A DNA stretch of 64,000 bases, taken from Gammaproteobacteria bacterium. GTDB lineage: Bacteria; Pseudomonadota; Gammaproteobacteria; JAJDOJ01. The notes below the pieces were generated by a model. It was not told where the DNA came from. It did no database searches and was given only the letters and a program-made list of their open reading frames with translations. Positions 17,734-26,431 of the stretch are shown one piece after another; position 1 is the stretch's first letter, and the number at the start of each line of letters is the position of its first letter. The stretch lies in the NCBI GenBank assembly GCA_026984215.1, contig JALSSO010000068.1:124001-188000 (forward strand), given 5' to 3'. The translations under genes were made by a program, and so were the position numbers.

Positions 17734-18066
17734 TCACGCCTCTCGGCCGATGGGCCAGGCCGCGGCGATGTCGTGGACGTACACCCAGCCGGCCAGCGGC
17801 TGGCCCGTACGCCCCTCGCGGCGGATGGTGGACACCACCGATGCCACGTCCTCGTCGGCGCAGACCACCTCGAGCTTGACCGCGGTGATGACCTCCTCGC
17901 CCAGCTCCAGGGAGAAATCGCGTTCGCGGTTGTCCAAGGCCTCCAGTGTGCCCTTCACGTCGATGACCGACAGATGGCAACTGCGACAGTCGATGCCCGT
18001 GGCCTTCAACGCACTGAGCACGTCGGCCACCCGGTTGCGATGCAGAAAGGCCTTGACCTCTTTCAC
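17734..18066 (-). CDS. PII-like protein associated with metal efflux (PII-NG type)
   Basis: A 110-residue protein starting at a GTG that overlaps the efflux-pump stop (GTGA) with AGGAGG upstream. It begins MKEVKAFLHRNRVADVLSAL, the beta1-alpha1 of PII signal proteins, and ends with GWVYVHDIAAAW, typical of the PII C-terminal strand; length is that of PII. The classical T-loop tyrosine region is absent. Instead a Cys-x-x-Cys-His motif sits at 27-31. A group of PII proteins in heavy-metal RND operons is known; this fits it. It probably binds a nucleotide or metal ion in the cytoplasm and regulates the pump. Confidence 0.8.
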   Translation of the reverse strand: MKEVKAFLHRNRVADVLSALKATGIDCRSCHLSVIDVKGTLEALDNRERDFSLELGEEVITAVKLEVVCADEDVASVVSTIRREGRTGQPLAGWVYVHDIAAAWPIGREA

Positions 18067-21000
18067 GACGATCCCTCCTTGCGCGCCTCGATCCATTCGT
18101 AGATCACCGGGAGCAACACCAGGGTCAGCAGGGTGGAGGTGATGAGCCCGCCGACCACCACCGAGGCCAGCGGCCGCTGGGTCTCGGCGCCCACCCCGGA
18201 GGACAACAGCATGGGAATCAACCCGAGGACGGCCACGCTGGCGGTCATGAGCACCGGGCGCAGGCGCAGCTCGGCGCCCCGACGCACCGCCTCGCCCACG
18301 GCCAGGCCCTTCTCGCGCAGCTCGTTGATGAACGAGACGAGCACGATCCCGTTGAGCATGGCCACGCCGAACACGGCGATGAAGCCGATGGCCGAAGGCA
18401 CCGAGAGGTATTGTCCGCTGATCCACAGGGCCGCCAGGCCTCCGATGGTGGCAAACGGCACGTTGGCGATAATGAGCGTGGCGTACTTGACCGAGTTGAA
18501 GGCCGTGTACAGCAGCACGAAGATGAAAAAGATGGTCACCGGAACGATGATGGACAGGCGCGCCAATGCCCGCTGCTGATTCTCGAAGGCCCCGCCCCAT
18601 TCGATCCAATAGCCGGGCGGCAGCTTCACCCGCGCGGCGATGGCGGCATTGGCCTCCTGGACGAAGCCGTCCACGTCGCGCCCCCGTACGTCCATCTGGA
18701 TGACCGCGTAGCGCTGGAGCTGCTCGCGGCGCACGAAGGAGTAACCCTCGCTCACCGTCACCTCGGCCACCCGTTCCAACGGCACGATGCCGCCGCTGGG
18801 CGTGCGTAGGGGGATGCGCCGGATGGCCGCGACGTCGCGCTTGGCCTCCGGATCCAACCCTGCGGTGATGTCGAAACGCTTGACCCCGTCGATGAGGCTG
18901 GTCACCGGCTCGTTGCCGATCCCGGAGCGCACGACGTCCAATACCTCGTCTGCGTTGAGCCCGTAGCGGGCCAGGGCCTCACGATCGACCCGAATACGGA
19001 TCTGGGGCTTGCCGAGATTGGCCTCCAGCGACAGGTCCGCCACGCCGGGCACCCGCGCGATCACGTCCTTGATCTCGGCGCTCAGGCGGTCCAGCTCGCC
19101 GAGATCGGGGCCGTAGATCTTGGCCGCCAGCGTGGCCCGCACCCCGGAGATGAGCTCCTCGACGCGCATCTGGATGGGTTGAGTAAAGGCCACCACCGCC
19201 GTGGGCACGGTCTCCTCCAGCTTCTCCCGCATGGCGTCGGCCAGCTCCTCGATGGAACGGGTCCACTGGGACTTGTCGGTGAGCCCGGTGTAGATCTCCA
19301 TGTAGTTGACGTCGGCCGTCTCGCCTTTCTCGGCACGCCCGATCATGGCGATGGTGGTGGTCACCTCCGGAAACTCGCTCAAGGCCCGTTCGATCTGTTT
19401 GGAGATCTCGATGGATTCCTCCAACGAGGTGGACGGAATGGAGGTCACCCGCCACATGATGGAACCCTCTTGCAGTTGGGGCATGAATTCCTTGCCCAGC
19501 AGGGGGAACAGGGACAAGGCCCCGGCCAGGGCCGCCGCGGCCAGGGTGACCACGGTCTTCTTGTGCCCCAGGCACCAACCGAGCACCGGCAGATAACCCG
19601 CCTTCAGGATCCGCACCAACCAGGTGTCGCGTTCCTCGCGCGGCTTGAGGATCAGCGCCGCCAGCACCGGGATGAGGGTCAGCGTGAGGATCAACGAGCC
19701 GGCCATGGCGAAGCTGATGTTGAAGGCCATGGGCTTGAACAGCTTGCCCTCCAGCCCCTCCAGCGCGAACAGCGGCAGGAACACCACGATGATGATGAGA
19801 ATGGCAAAGGCGATGGGATTGGCCACCTCGCGCGCGGCGGCCAACACCGCGGCGGTGCGGTCCACCGGCCCCCCGGCGGCGCGCCGCTCGGCCAGGATGC
19901 GGAAGGCGTTCTCGGTCATCACCACCGCCCCGTCCACCATCATGCCGATGCCGATGGCCAGTCCCGCCAGGGACATCAGATTCGCCGACAGCCCCGCCTG
20001 TTCCATGAAGATGAAGGCAATGAGCATGGCCAGCGGCAACGCCGCGATCACCACCAGCGCCGAGCGCAACTCCCCCAAGAACAGGAACAATACGATGGCC
20101 ACCAGGATCGAGCCCTCGATGAGCGCCCGCTCGGCGGTGGCAACGGCCTTTTCCACCAGTTCGGTGCGTTCGTAGACCGGCTCCACCTTCACGCCCTCGG
20201 GCAGGGTGGATTTCACGATGGCCATCTTGTCCTTGACCGCCTCCACCACGTCGGCCGCGTTGGTGCCGATGCGCGACAACGCCATCCCCAGCACCACCTC
20301 GCGCCCGTCGCGGGTCACCGCGCCGAAGCGCAGCGCCGGCCCCTGCCGGATCTCGGCCACGTCGCGCAGATAGACCGGGGTGCCGTCCTCGGTCTTGAGC
20401 ACGATCAGACCCAGATCCCGCTCGCCACGCACCAGGCCGAGGCCGCGCACCAAATACTGCTCCGGCCCCAAGTCGATGAACTGCCCGCCCACCTGGCGGT
20501 TGTTGGCCTCGACGGCTTCCACGACCTCACGGTAGGAGAGCCCGTATTTGAGGAGCTTGAGCGGGTCGATGACCACCTGATATTGGCGCTCCTGGCCGCC
20601 CCAGGACAACACGTCGTCCACACCGGGGGCGGTGCGCAGGATCAGGCGCACGGTCCAGTCCTGCAACGTGCGCAGATCCATGTCGGTGATCGCATCGCGC
20701 AGCTTCTCGTCGGCCCGTTCCACGGTGTACCAGAACACCTGCCCCAGGCCCGAGCTGTTGGGCCCCATCTCGGGCGTGCCGTAGCCCTCCGGGATGCGGT
20801 CGGCCACCTCCTGCAGACGCTCCATCACCAGGCGCCGGGCGAAGTAGATGTCCATGTCGTCCTCGAAATAGACCGACACGTAGGACAGCCCGAACAGGCT
20901 CACCGAGCGGATCTGCTGCACCCCCGGCAGGCCCGCCATGCTCGACTCGATGGGAAAGGTGAGCAGCTGCTCTACGTCCTCCGCCGCCAGCCCCGGCGAT

Positions 21001-21155
21001 TCGGTGTAAATGTTCACTTGTACCGGCGTCACGTCGGGGAAGGCGTCGATGGGCACCGTGTTCACCGCCCGCCAGCCCAGGAAACCCACCACCGCGAAGG
21101 CGATGAGCACCAGGAATTTGTACCGTAGCGAGACCTCGACCAGGGCGTTCAGCAT
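18063..21155 (-). CDS. Heavy-metal efflux RND transporter, CzcA/CusA type
   Basis: A 1030-residue inner-membrane proton antiporter, full length for the HME-RND family. Visible are the N-terminal helix (SLRYKFLVLIAFAVVGFLGW), a VPIDAFPDVTPVQV segment, and the TM4 region GIGMMVDGAVVMTEN. TM4 keeps the second Asp and the Glu but has Gly where Zn/Co/Cd pumps (CzcA) carry an extra Asp. That is closer to copper/silver-type pumps (CusA), in agreement with the neighbouring multicopper oxidase. It drives export of the metal through the CzcB-type adaptor and the CzcC-type outer-membrane channel encoded just upstream. Confidence 0.93.
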   Translation of the reverse strand: MLNALVEVSLRYKFLVLIAFAVVGFLGWRAVNTVPIDAFPDVTPVQVNIYTESPGLAAEDVEQLLTFPIESSMAGLPGVQQIRSVSLFGLSYVSVYFEDDMDIYFARRLVMERLQEVADRIPEGYGTPEMGPNSSGLGQVFWYTVERADEKLRDAITDMDLRTLQDWTVRLILRTAPGVDDVLSWGGQERQYQVVIDPLKLLKYGLSYREVVEAVEANNRQVGGQFIDLGPEQYLVRGLGLVRGERDLGLIVLKTEDGTPVYLRDVAEIRQGPALRFGAVTRDGREVVLGMALSRIGTNAADVVEAVKDKMAIVKSTLPEGVKVEPVYERTELVEKAVATAERALIEGSILVAIVLFLFLGELRSALVVIAALPLAMLIAFIFMEQAGLSANLMSLAGLAIGIGMMVDGAVVMTENAFRILAERRAAGGPVDRTAAVLAAAREVANPIAFAILIIIVVFLPLFALEGLEGKLFKPMAFNISFAMAGSLILTLTLIPVLAALILKPREERDTWLVRILKAGYLPVLGWCLGHKKTVVTLAAAALAGALSLFPLLGKEFMPQLQEGSIMWRVTSIPSTSLEESIEISKQIERALSEFPEVTTTIAMIGRAEKGETADVNYMEIYTGLTDKSQWTRSIEELADAMREKLEETVPTAVVAFTQPIQMRVEELISGVRATLAAKIYGPDLGELDRLSAEIKDVIARVPGVADLSLEANLGKPQIRIRVDREALARYGLNADEVLDVVRSGIGNEPVTSLIDGVKRFDITAGLDPEAKRDVAAIRRIPLRTPSGGIVPLERVAEVTVSEGYSFVRREQLQRYAVIQMDVRGRDVDGFVQEANAAIAARVKLPPGYWIEWGGAFENQQRALARLSIIVPVTIFFIFVLLYTAFNSVKYATLIIANVPFATIGGLAALWISGQYLSVPSAIGFIAVFGVAMLNGIVLVSFINELREKGLAVGEAVRRGAELRLRPVLMTASVAVLGLIPMLLSSGVGAETQRPLASVVVGGLITSTLLTLVLLPVIYEWIEARKEGSS

Positions 21156-21221
21156 GGCCGCCTCCCCGCCGCGCAGGGCCGTGTTCCGCTCGCGAGACCG
21201 GTCAAAGCGTCCGTCCGGGCT

Positions 21222-22361
21222 TCAATGCGCATGGCCTTCCCCCATCTGCGACTTGAGCAGCAACGACTTGAGGAAGAAGGCCCCCTGGACCACCACCTCG
21301 GTCCCGGGCGCGAGTCCCGCCAGGACCTCGGTCCACCCGGCCACCGTGCGTCCCACCTCCACGGGCTGCGGATGGAACGCTCCGTCTTCGACCAAGAACA
21401 CCGTCGGTGCCCCCTGGAGCAGCACCACGGCCCGCTCAGGCACCGCCACCCGGGCCGCGCCCTCGCCCACCGGGACCACCGCCTCCACGTATTCGCCCGG
21501 ATGCAGGCGGTCGCCCGCGTTGTCCACCTCGATACGCACCGCCTGGGTGCGGGTGGCCTCATCCACGCGGTGGTGGAGCTGTACCACGCGCCCCGCGATC
21601 CACCGCCGCCCGTCGCGGCTCACCCGCGCCTCGGCGCCCACGCGCACCCCCGCGGCCAGCTCCGGGCGCAATTGCGCCTCCACCCACAGCACGTTCTCGT
21701 CGGTGACCTCCAGCAGTACGCGCCCCGGCTCGATCACCTCGCCCTCCACGAAGGCGTCGCGGATCACCGTACCTTTGCGTGGACTGAGCAGATCGAAGGC
21801 GCCCGTCGCATGAGCCACGTTGCCGGCGGCCAGCAACGCCTCCACCTGGGTCTCGGTCATGCCGAAGGCGATCACCCGCGCCCAGGCCCGCTGCCGGGCC
21901 ACCTGCGCCGCCACGTAGCGCTTCTCGGAGACCACCTGCCGGCCCAGCTTACGCACCCGCTGCCACTCCCGATCGGCCTCGATGAGGTCGGCCTGTGCCT
22001 CGGCCATCTCCACGCTGGAGAGCGTCACCAGGGCCTGTCCGGCCTGCACGGCGTCGCCCAGGCGCACGTGACGACGCACCACCTGGGCGGGAATCCGCGC
22101 GGTCACGATCGCCGAACGATAGGCATCCAGCCGCACCTCGGCCGGAGCGGTGACCGTCTCGCCGAAGCGGCGCGATCCCACCCGGGCCGTGACGATGCCC
22201 AGCCGGCGGCGCTCTGCGGCGTCCATGGCCAGGGGTGAGGCCGCCTCGCCGTGCTCCTCCCCGGCATGGGCCGGTTCATCGGCATGATCGGGGTCGCCGG
22301 CCGCCCAGGCGGACGCCGCCAGCCAGAGGAAAATCGACAAAACGCCTATCAATCGCTGCAT
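21222..22361 (-). CDS. RND periplasmic adaptor, CzcB/CusB type
   Basis: A 379-residue membrane-fusion protein. AGGAGG lies 7 bases before the ATG. It has a signal peptide (IGVLSIFLWLAASAWAAG), a short His/Asp/Glu-rich segment just after it (about 22-40), a long coiled region (about 110-180), lipoyl and beta-barrel segments, and ends in GEGHAH. The His-rich ends are typical of metal-specific adaptors and may bind the substrate. It bridges the RND pump and outer-membrane channel. It lies between the czcC- and czcA-type genes (44 and 66 bp gaps). Confidence 0.9.
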   Translation of the reverse strand: MQRLIGVLSIFLWLAASAWAAGDPDHADEPAHAGEEHGEAASPLAMDAAERRRLGIVTARVGSRRFGETVTAPAEVRLDAYRSAIVTARIPAQVVRRHVRLGDAVQAGQALVTLSSVEMAEAQADLIEADREWQRVRKLGRQVVSEKRYVAAQVARQRAWARVIAFGMTETQVEALLAAGNVAHATGAFDLLSPRKGTVIRDAFVEGEVIEPGRVLLEVTDENVLWVEAQLRPELAAGVRVGAEARVSRDGRRWIAGRVVQLHHRVDEATRTQAVRIEVDNAGDRLHPGEYVEAVVPVGEGAARVAVPERAVVLLQGAPTVFLVEDGAFHPQPVEVGRTVAGWTEVLAGLAPGTEVVVQGAFFLKSLLLKSQMGEGHAH

Positions 22362-22405
22362 TCGGTGCCTCCTATGCGGGGCTTCGATGGCGGTCGAGGC
22401 GCCAC

Positions 22406-23677
22406 TCATGGCCGCACCTCCCAGCCGAACCAGTCGGCGAACCCGTCGCTCGCTTCCAGCCAATCGAACCAACTGCGCCACAGGCGGCCGCGTGCGGCCA
22501 GGGCATCGGCGCGCGTGGCCAGGGTCTGATCCACCTGCACCAGATAATCGGTCGTTCCCATCTCGCCGGCGCGCCACACCCGGTCCAAGAGCTGGACCTG
22601 CTTGTCGATGCTGGGCACGCCGCTTTCCCTCCACAGCAGCCAGGCCTCCCGCGCCAGGCGATACCTTTCGGACGCCGAAGCCAGTGCCGCGCGGGCCCGA
22701 CGCACGCGATCGGCCAGTTCCTGCTCGGCCCGGATACGCTCGGCGTTGGCCTGCTCCACCTCGGCCTGGAAAGTGTTGCGTACGTGGAGCGGGACACTCA
22801 GACTCAGACCGATCAGGGGCTCCGAGCCATCCACTCCACCCCGGATGCCGAAGGTCGGGTCGGGCCGCCGTTCCCGCGCCCGCATCCGCACCAGCGCGGC
22901 CGCTGCTTTCACGCGAGCCTGCTGGGCTCGGATGGCCGGCAACGCCTGAATGATCGTCTCGAGATCGGTGGTGTCCGGCTCCGGCAACGATTCGGGTAAC
23001 CGCGGCCACTCGATCCGATCCGTACCCGCCACCGCGGCCAAGGCCTGGCGGGCCTCCACCAAGGCGGCGGCCGCATCGGCCTCGGCCAGGCGCGCCTGCG
23101 TCCGGGCCAGACGCGCCAGTTCCAGGTCCGAAAGGCCCAGATCCCCCGCCCGTCGCCGCTTTTCGGCCAACGCCGCGAAACGCTGCATCAGGCCACTGCG
23201 CCGGCGGGCCAGATCCAGCAAGGCATCGGCCGTCTGTGTCTCGGCCAGCGCACGCAGCAACTCCCCCGCCAGCCGGCGGCGCCGGTCGGCCAGTTCGAAG
23301 CGCCGCGCCTCCAGCTCACCGGTGGCCACCTGCGCCCGCGCGCCCCGCTTGTCACTCCAGTCCACTGTCTGCCGCAGGCCGACAGAGCCCGAATCGGCCT
23401 CCGCCTTCTCGGCATCGACCTCCAGCTCTGGGTTGTAGAGCGGCCGCCCGGCAGCACGGCGCCCCGCCTCGGCAGCCTGCACATCGGCCTGGGCCGCCTG
23501 GACGGCGGGGTTTGTTTCAAGCACCCGGCGCACCACGCGCCCCAGTTCCGCTACCCCTTCCGCCGCGGCCGGCCCGGACCAAGGGGCCAGCCCCACCACC
23601 AAAGCGAGCAGCAGCGACCCGGCGACGAGCCGGCGCTCGGACCGGCTCCGACCTGCAAACCGAAAAGCAAAAGACAT
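22406..23677 (-). CDS. Outer-membrane efflux channel, CzcC family (TolC-like)
   Basis: A 423-residue protein starting at an ATG with GGGGAG upstream and a signal peptide ending near PAAAEGV. Two TolC-type helical repeats are visible: LETNPAVQAAQADVQAAEAG and, later, PAIRAQQARVKAAAALVRM. The intervening strands include YNPELEVDAE and PTFGIRGGVDGSEP. It forms the trimeric outer-membrane exit duct for the metal-efflux RND pump encoded next. Confidence 0.9.
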   Translation of the reverse strand: MSFAFRFAGRSRSERRLVAGSLLLALVVGLAPWSGPAAAEGVAELGRVVRRVLETNPAVQAAQADVQAAEAGRRAAGRPLYNPELEVDAEKAEADSGSVGLRQTVDWSDKRGARAQVATGELEARRFELADRRRRLAGELLRALAETQTADALLDLARRRSGLMQRFAALAEKRRRAGDLGLSDLELARLARTQARLAEADAAAALVEARQALAAVAGTDRIEWPRLPESLPEPDTTDLETIIQALPAIRAQQARVKAAAALVRMRARERRPDPTFGIRGGVDGSEPLIGLSLSVPLHVRNTFQAEVEQANAERIRAEQELADRVRRARAALASASERYRLAREAWLLWRESGVPSIDKQVQLLDRVWRAGEMGTTDYLVQVDQTLATRADALAARGRLWRSWFDWLEASDGFADWFGWEVRP

Positions 23678-23756
23678 GAACGAGCACTCCCCGCACGCGC
23701 GCATGGACACGCCGCGACGGCCACGAAGCCGCCGCGGCGACGACAAAGGAACCGAA

Positions 23757-24068
23757 TCAGGCGCGCGGGGGTTTCGCGGGGGGAGCCTGGGGCGGAGCGG
23801 GTGAGAAGCGCGTGTTCGCTGGCCACGCGGGCGCGGCTGGGCCAGCCATCACCCCAGCAGCCCGTTGCATCAGGGCCACCGCATGCCCCACTCCGCAGGT
23901 ACAGAAATGGCAGGACTCGGACCCGGCGACGGCAGCCCCTGGAGCAGAAGCCGTCCAGCTTGCCTCATCGGCCGTGGCCGCCGGGAGCCCGTGCGCGTCC
24001 CACGCCCAGGCCAGGCCGGAACCCACAACCGACACGAGCAACCATAGCGTGACAAGCGTCCTGCGCAT
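23757..24068 (-). CDS. Small exported Cys-rich protein at the head of the metal-efflux operon (CzcI-like position)
   Basis: A 103-residue protein with a signal peptide (MRRTLVTLWLLVSVVGSG) and a short Cys/His cluster SCHFCTCGVGH at about 49-59, followed by an Ala/Pro-rich tail. Small periplasmic proteins at this place are known in czc-type operons (CzcI). The Cys/His cluster suggests metal binding. The start at 24068 lies only about 8 bp behind a candidate -10 box, so the message may be leaderless. Sequence similarity to CzcI itself is not evident to me. Confidence 0.55.
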   Translation of the reverse strand: MRRTLVTLWLLVSVVGSGLAWAWDAHGLPAATADEASWTASAPGAAVAGSESCHFCTCGVGHAVALMQRAAGVMAGPAAPAWPANTRFSPAPPQAPPAKPPRA

Positions 24069-24075
24069 GCCTTCC

Positions 24076-24105
24076 ACCCTAGCCGCCGAAGCCAAAGGGT
24101 GTCAA
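24076..24105 (-). promoter_or_regulatory. Candidate MerR-type promoter/operator of the metal-efflux operon
   Basis: On the minus strand TTGACA (24105-24100) and TAGGGT (24081-24076) are separated by 18 bp, and ACCCT/AGGGT form a dyad across the spacer. This is the layout of promoters activated by MerR-family metal sensors (CueR, CadR). The dyad is only 5 bp per arm and no MerR gene is in the window, so this is tentative. Confidence 0.35.
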
Positions 24106-24211
24106 TCCCAACGATTGCAACAAGCGACCGAACAGCCGATTGTTGCGCGACTACCGCACGGCCCGGGGGATTGATGCATGGGGCTCAGGCCGACATCAAC
24201 TACAGCCAATA

Positions 24212-24227
24212 TGTACTCTTAACCTTC
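24212..24227 (+). repeat. Solo insertion-sequence end, identical to the left end of the IS at 25321
   Basis: TGTACTCTTAACCTTC occurs here and again at 25325-25340 in the same orientation; after these 16 bases the sequences diverge. It is an IS terminus without its transposase, placed on the other side of the polysaccharide lyase gene. Confidence 0.7.
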
Positions 24228-24335
24228 CTGAACCTTGCTGGTCAAAATGGTCAAACATGTTCGTTGTCGGCGCAGTTGCTACGTTAGTCGGTACACAGTA
24301 CCCGCCGCTTTATTGCTCCATGGTACAGTACTTTG

Positions 24336-24344
24336 TGCTATACT
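24336..24344 (+). promoter_or_regulatory. Extended -10 promoter element for the polysaccharide lyase gene
   Basis: TGCTATACT matches the extended -10 consensus (TGnTATAAT-like) about 36 bp before the lyase start. TTGCTC at 24313-24318 would be a poor -35 with 20 bp spacing. A single clear promoter-like box in a short AT-rich leader. Confidence 0.4.
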
Positions 24345-24379
24345 TGTTGTTTGCTTATCGTGGTCTTGCGGAGGTGATC

Positions 24380-25291
24380 ATGGGTGTGCGTTCGTGGATA
24401 GCATGTAATGAAAAATGGCGTGCGGCATTTGCTGTTGGGCTGTGTGGGGCGTGGAGTCTTCAGATGCACGCGGCAAAGGCGTCCCAGGTGATTATTCAAA
24501 CAAATTTTCAATCCGGCTATGAGGGCATGTTTAGTCGGCAGGGACGGAAACCCATGGTGAGTGCCTCACCGTCATGTTCGGGAGGGGCATCGGTTCGTTT
24601 TGAAGTTGCAGTGCCGAGCAAACGAAGCGAGTTCGTGTTTCGAGAGAACACAGTGCAGTACAACCAGGATTACTGGTTCGCTTTTTCCGTATTAATACCA
24701 GGCGAGCCGGGTAACCGAAAGGAGAATATATCTACCGTGTTTTTTCAGCTGCATGGCCGCCCAGACAAAGAGTTGGGAGAAAGTTATCGTGGCCCGATAG
24801 TTGGTGTAACCTTCAAGGAGGGAAAAATAAAGTTGGGTCTATGGGCCGATAGCAAGCCTAATTCGAATAAGGGAAAAGGGGCGAGACATTCGGTTATACC
24901 GCGGCCAACGATACTAGGGGATGTCAGGGAGAACTCATGGATGGACTTCGTGATTCACATGCGTGTCGACTACCGCCAGCATGGAGATGGCCTATTCCAG
25001 ATATGGGTGAACGGAGAGAAAAAATATGATTATAAAGGGCAGCTAGGATACAATGACAAAAAACCTCCTTATATTAAATTTGGAAATTACACACCCAAGT
25101 TTAACAATATGAATAACCCCGAGGTTGTGGGTGTTAGTAGAGTAGTATATTACGACAATTTTACAATGTTGGCGGGATATAACGATTCTACGGCGTCCAT
25201 CGACCCTAAATGTCGTAATGGCGTGCCCGAAGGGGGGCAAGGGGTTGACATTAAGCCACCCTCGAAGCTCGAATTAAATATCGTTCGCTAA
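24380..25291 (+). CDS. Exported polysaccharide lyase (heparin-lyase-like, PF14099 type)
   Basis: A 303-residue protein. GGAGGTGATC directly precedes the ATG, an almost perfect anti-16S match. A basic N-terminus and hydrophobic stretch (about 14-32) serve as a signal peptide. Jelly-roll lyase features are visible: RFEVAVPSKRSEFVF (substrate Arg/Glu strand), NQDYWFAFSVLIPGEP, PPYIKFGNYTP and RVVYYDNFTML. Family members cleave acidic polysaccharides by beta-elimination. The gene is visibly AT-richer, with many A/T-ending codons, than everything around it, and it lies between a solo IS end and a full IS, so it looks horizontally acquired. Substrate cannot be told; capsule or exopolysaccharide remodelling is possible. 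Confidence 0.75.
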   Translation: MGVRSWIACNEKWRAAFAVGLCGAWSLQMHAAKASQVIIQTNFQSGYEGMFSRQGRKPMVSASPSCSGGASVRFEVAVPSKRSEFVFRENTVQYNQDYWFAFSVLIPGEPGNRKENISTVFFQLHGRPDKELGESYRGPIVGVTFKEGKIKLGLWADSKPNSNKGKGARHSVIPRPTILGDVRENSWMDFVIHMRVDYRQHGDGLFQIWVNGEKKYDYKGQLGYNDKKPPYIKFGNYTPKFNNMNNPEVVGVSRVVYYDNFTMLAGYNDSTASIDPKCRNGVPEGGQGVDIKPPSKLELNIVR

Positions 25292-25324
25292 TTGTCAATC
25301 CCCGTGAGCGTATGTTTAACAGGC

Positions 25325-25343
25325 TGTACTCTTAACCTTCTTT
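25325..25343 (+). repeat. Left terminal inverted repeat of the IS
   Basis: Starts TGTACTCTTAACCTTC and pairs with 26412-26430 with two mismatches. The first 16 bases equal the solo end at 24212-24227. Confidence 0.75.
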
Positions 25344-25374
25344 CCGTGCTATTCATGGGAAGGAGGAACGACGA

Positions 25375-26410
25375 ATGGGACGTACATCGACAGTCAGGAA
25401 GGGTCGGCGGCGTGATGCAGCGACCAAGATTGCGGAACAGCGCCTGAGCGTGCTTGAGCTGGCGCGGGAGCTGGGCAACGTGGCCGAGGCGTGCCGGCTG
25501 CTGGGGCATGGACCGAACCAGTTTCTACGAGTGGAAACGGCGCTTTCAGGCCTACGGCTTCGAGGGGCTGAACGACCTGCCGCCGATCCACAAGAGCCAC
25601 CCGCAGACCACCCCGCCGGAGGTGGTGGAGAAGATCAAGGCACTGGCGCTGGAACATCCGTCCTGGGGCTGCAATCGGCTGGAGGCACTGTTGCGGCTGG
25701 AGGGCATCGGTGTGTCCTCGGTGACGATCCAGAAGATCCTGAACGACGCCGGCCTGGGTACCCGTCACGACCGCTGGCTGGCGCTGGAAGCGAAGCATGC
25801 CGAGAAAGCGATCGATCTGACCGCCGAGCAGGCCGCGTTCCTCGAGAAAATGAACCCCTGCTTCCGGGAAAGGCATGTGGAATCCAGTGCTCCGGGCGAG
25901 TTGCTTTCGGCCGACACCTTCTTTGTCGGCACGCTCAAGGGGGTGGGCAAGGTCTACCTGCACGCGGTGGTCGACACCTACGGCAGCTACGCCTTCGGCT
26001 TTCTCCACGTCTCCAAGCAGCCCGAGGCGGCCGTGGCGGTGTTGCACAACGACGTGCCGCCCTTCTATCGCAAGCTCGGCCTGCCGGTGAAGGCGGTGCT
26101 CACCGACAATGGCCGCGAATTCTGTGGGACCGAGAAACACCCTTACGAGCTCTATCTCGCGCTCAACGACATCGAGCACAGGCGTACCCAGGTCAGGTCA
26201 CCCAAGACCAACGGCTTCGTCGAACGCTTCAATCGCACCGTCGTGGACGAGTTCGTCCGGGTGAAGATGCGTGAGACATTCTATGAAACCCTCGAGGCGC
26301 TTCAGGCCGATCTGGACGCATGGCTCGTACACTACAACACCGAACGGCCGCATCTGGGTTACCGAAACATTGGGCCGCAGACCCATAGAAACCATCATGA
26401 CTTTTGTTAG
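25375..26410 (+). pseudogene. IS481-family transposase, frameshifted
   Basis: The gene starts at the ATG at 25375 behind AGGAGG. Its first 43 codons encode an HTH segment (LSVLELARELGNVAEACRLL), then continuity jumps to another frame at about 25506, in CTGGGGCATGG: one extra G, or a +1 slip, is needed to join LLG to MDRTSFYEWKRRF. The rest is intact to TGA at 26408-26410. The integrase core has the catalytic Asp in SADTFFVGTLKG, the second in LTDNGREFCG and the Glu in NGFVERFNRTVVDEF. IS481 members normally use one frame, so this is probably an inactivating indel; a sequencing error in the G-run or a programmed +1 shift cannot be excluded. Confidence 0.75.
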
Positions 26411-26411
26411 G

Positions 26412-26430
26412 CAAGAAGGTTAAGAGTATA
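26412..26430 (-). repeat. Right terminal inverted repeat of the IS
   Basis: Read on the minus strand it starts TATACTCTTAACCTTCTT and pairs with 25325-25343. It lies directly after the transposase stop. Confidence 0.75.
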
Positions 26431-26431
26431 C

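Larger units (their letters stand above)
25321..26431 (+). mobile_element. IS481-like insertion sequence, about 1.1 kb
   Basis: A single transposase gene is bounded by imperfect 19-bp inverted repeats at 25325-25343 and 26412-26430 (17 of 19 positions match). TTTAAC occurs just outside on both sides (25315-25320 and 26432-26437) and may be a 6-bp target duplication, giving the limits used here. The transposase DDE domain and single-gene layout fit the IS481 group. The element is GC-rich like the chromosome, unlike the lyase gene beside it. Confidence 0.75.

Noticed and set aside
19179-21128. A 649-codon plus-strand open frame opposite the RND pump
   Set aside because: Shadow of the high-GC pump gene; His/Gln/Arg-rich, no domain, no ribosome-binding site.
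24313-24318. TTGCTC as -35 for the lyase promoter
   Set aside because: Spacing to the -10 is 20 bp; the extended -10 alone is better supported.
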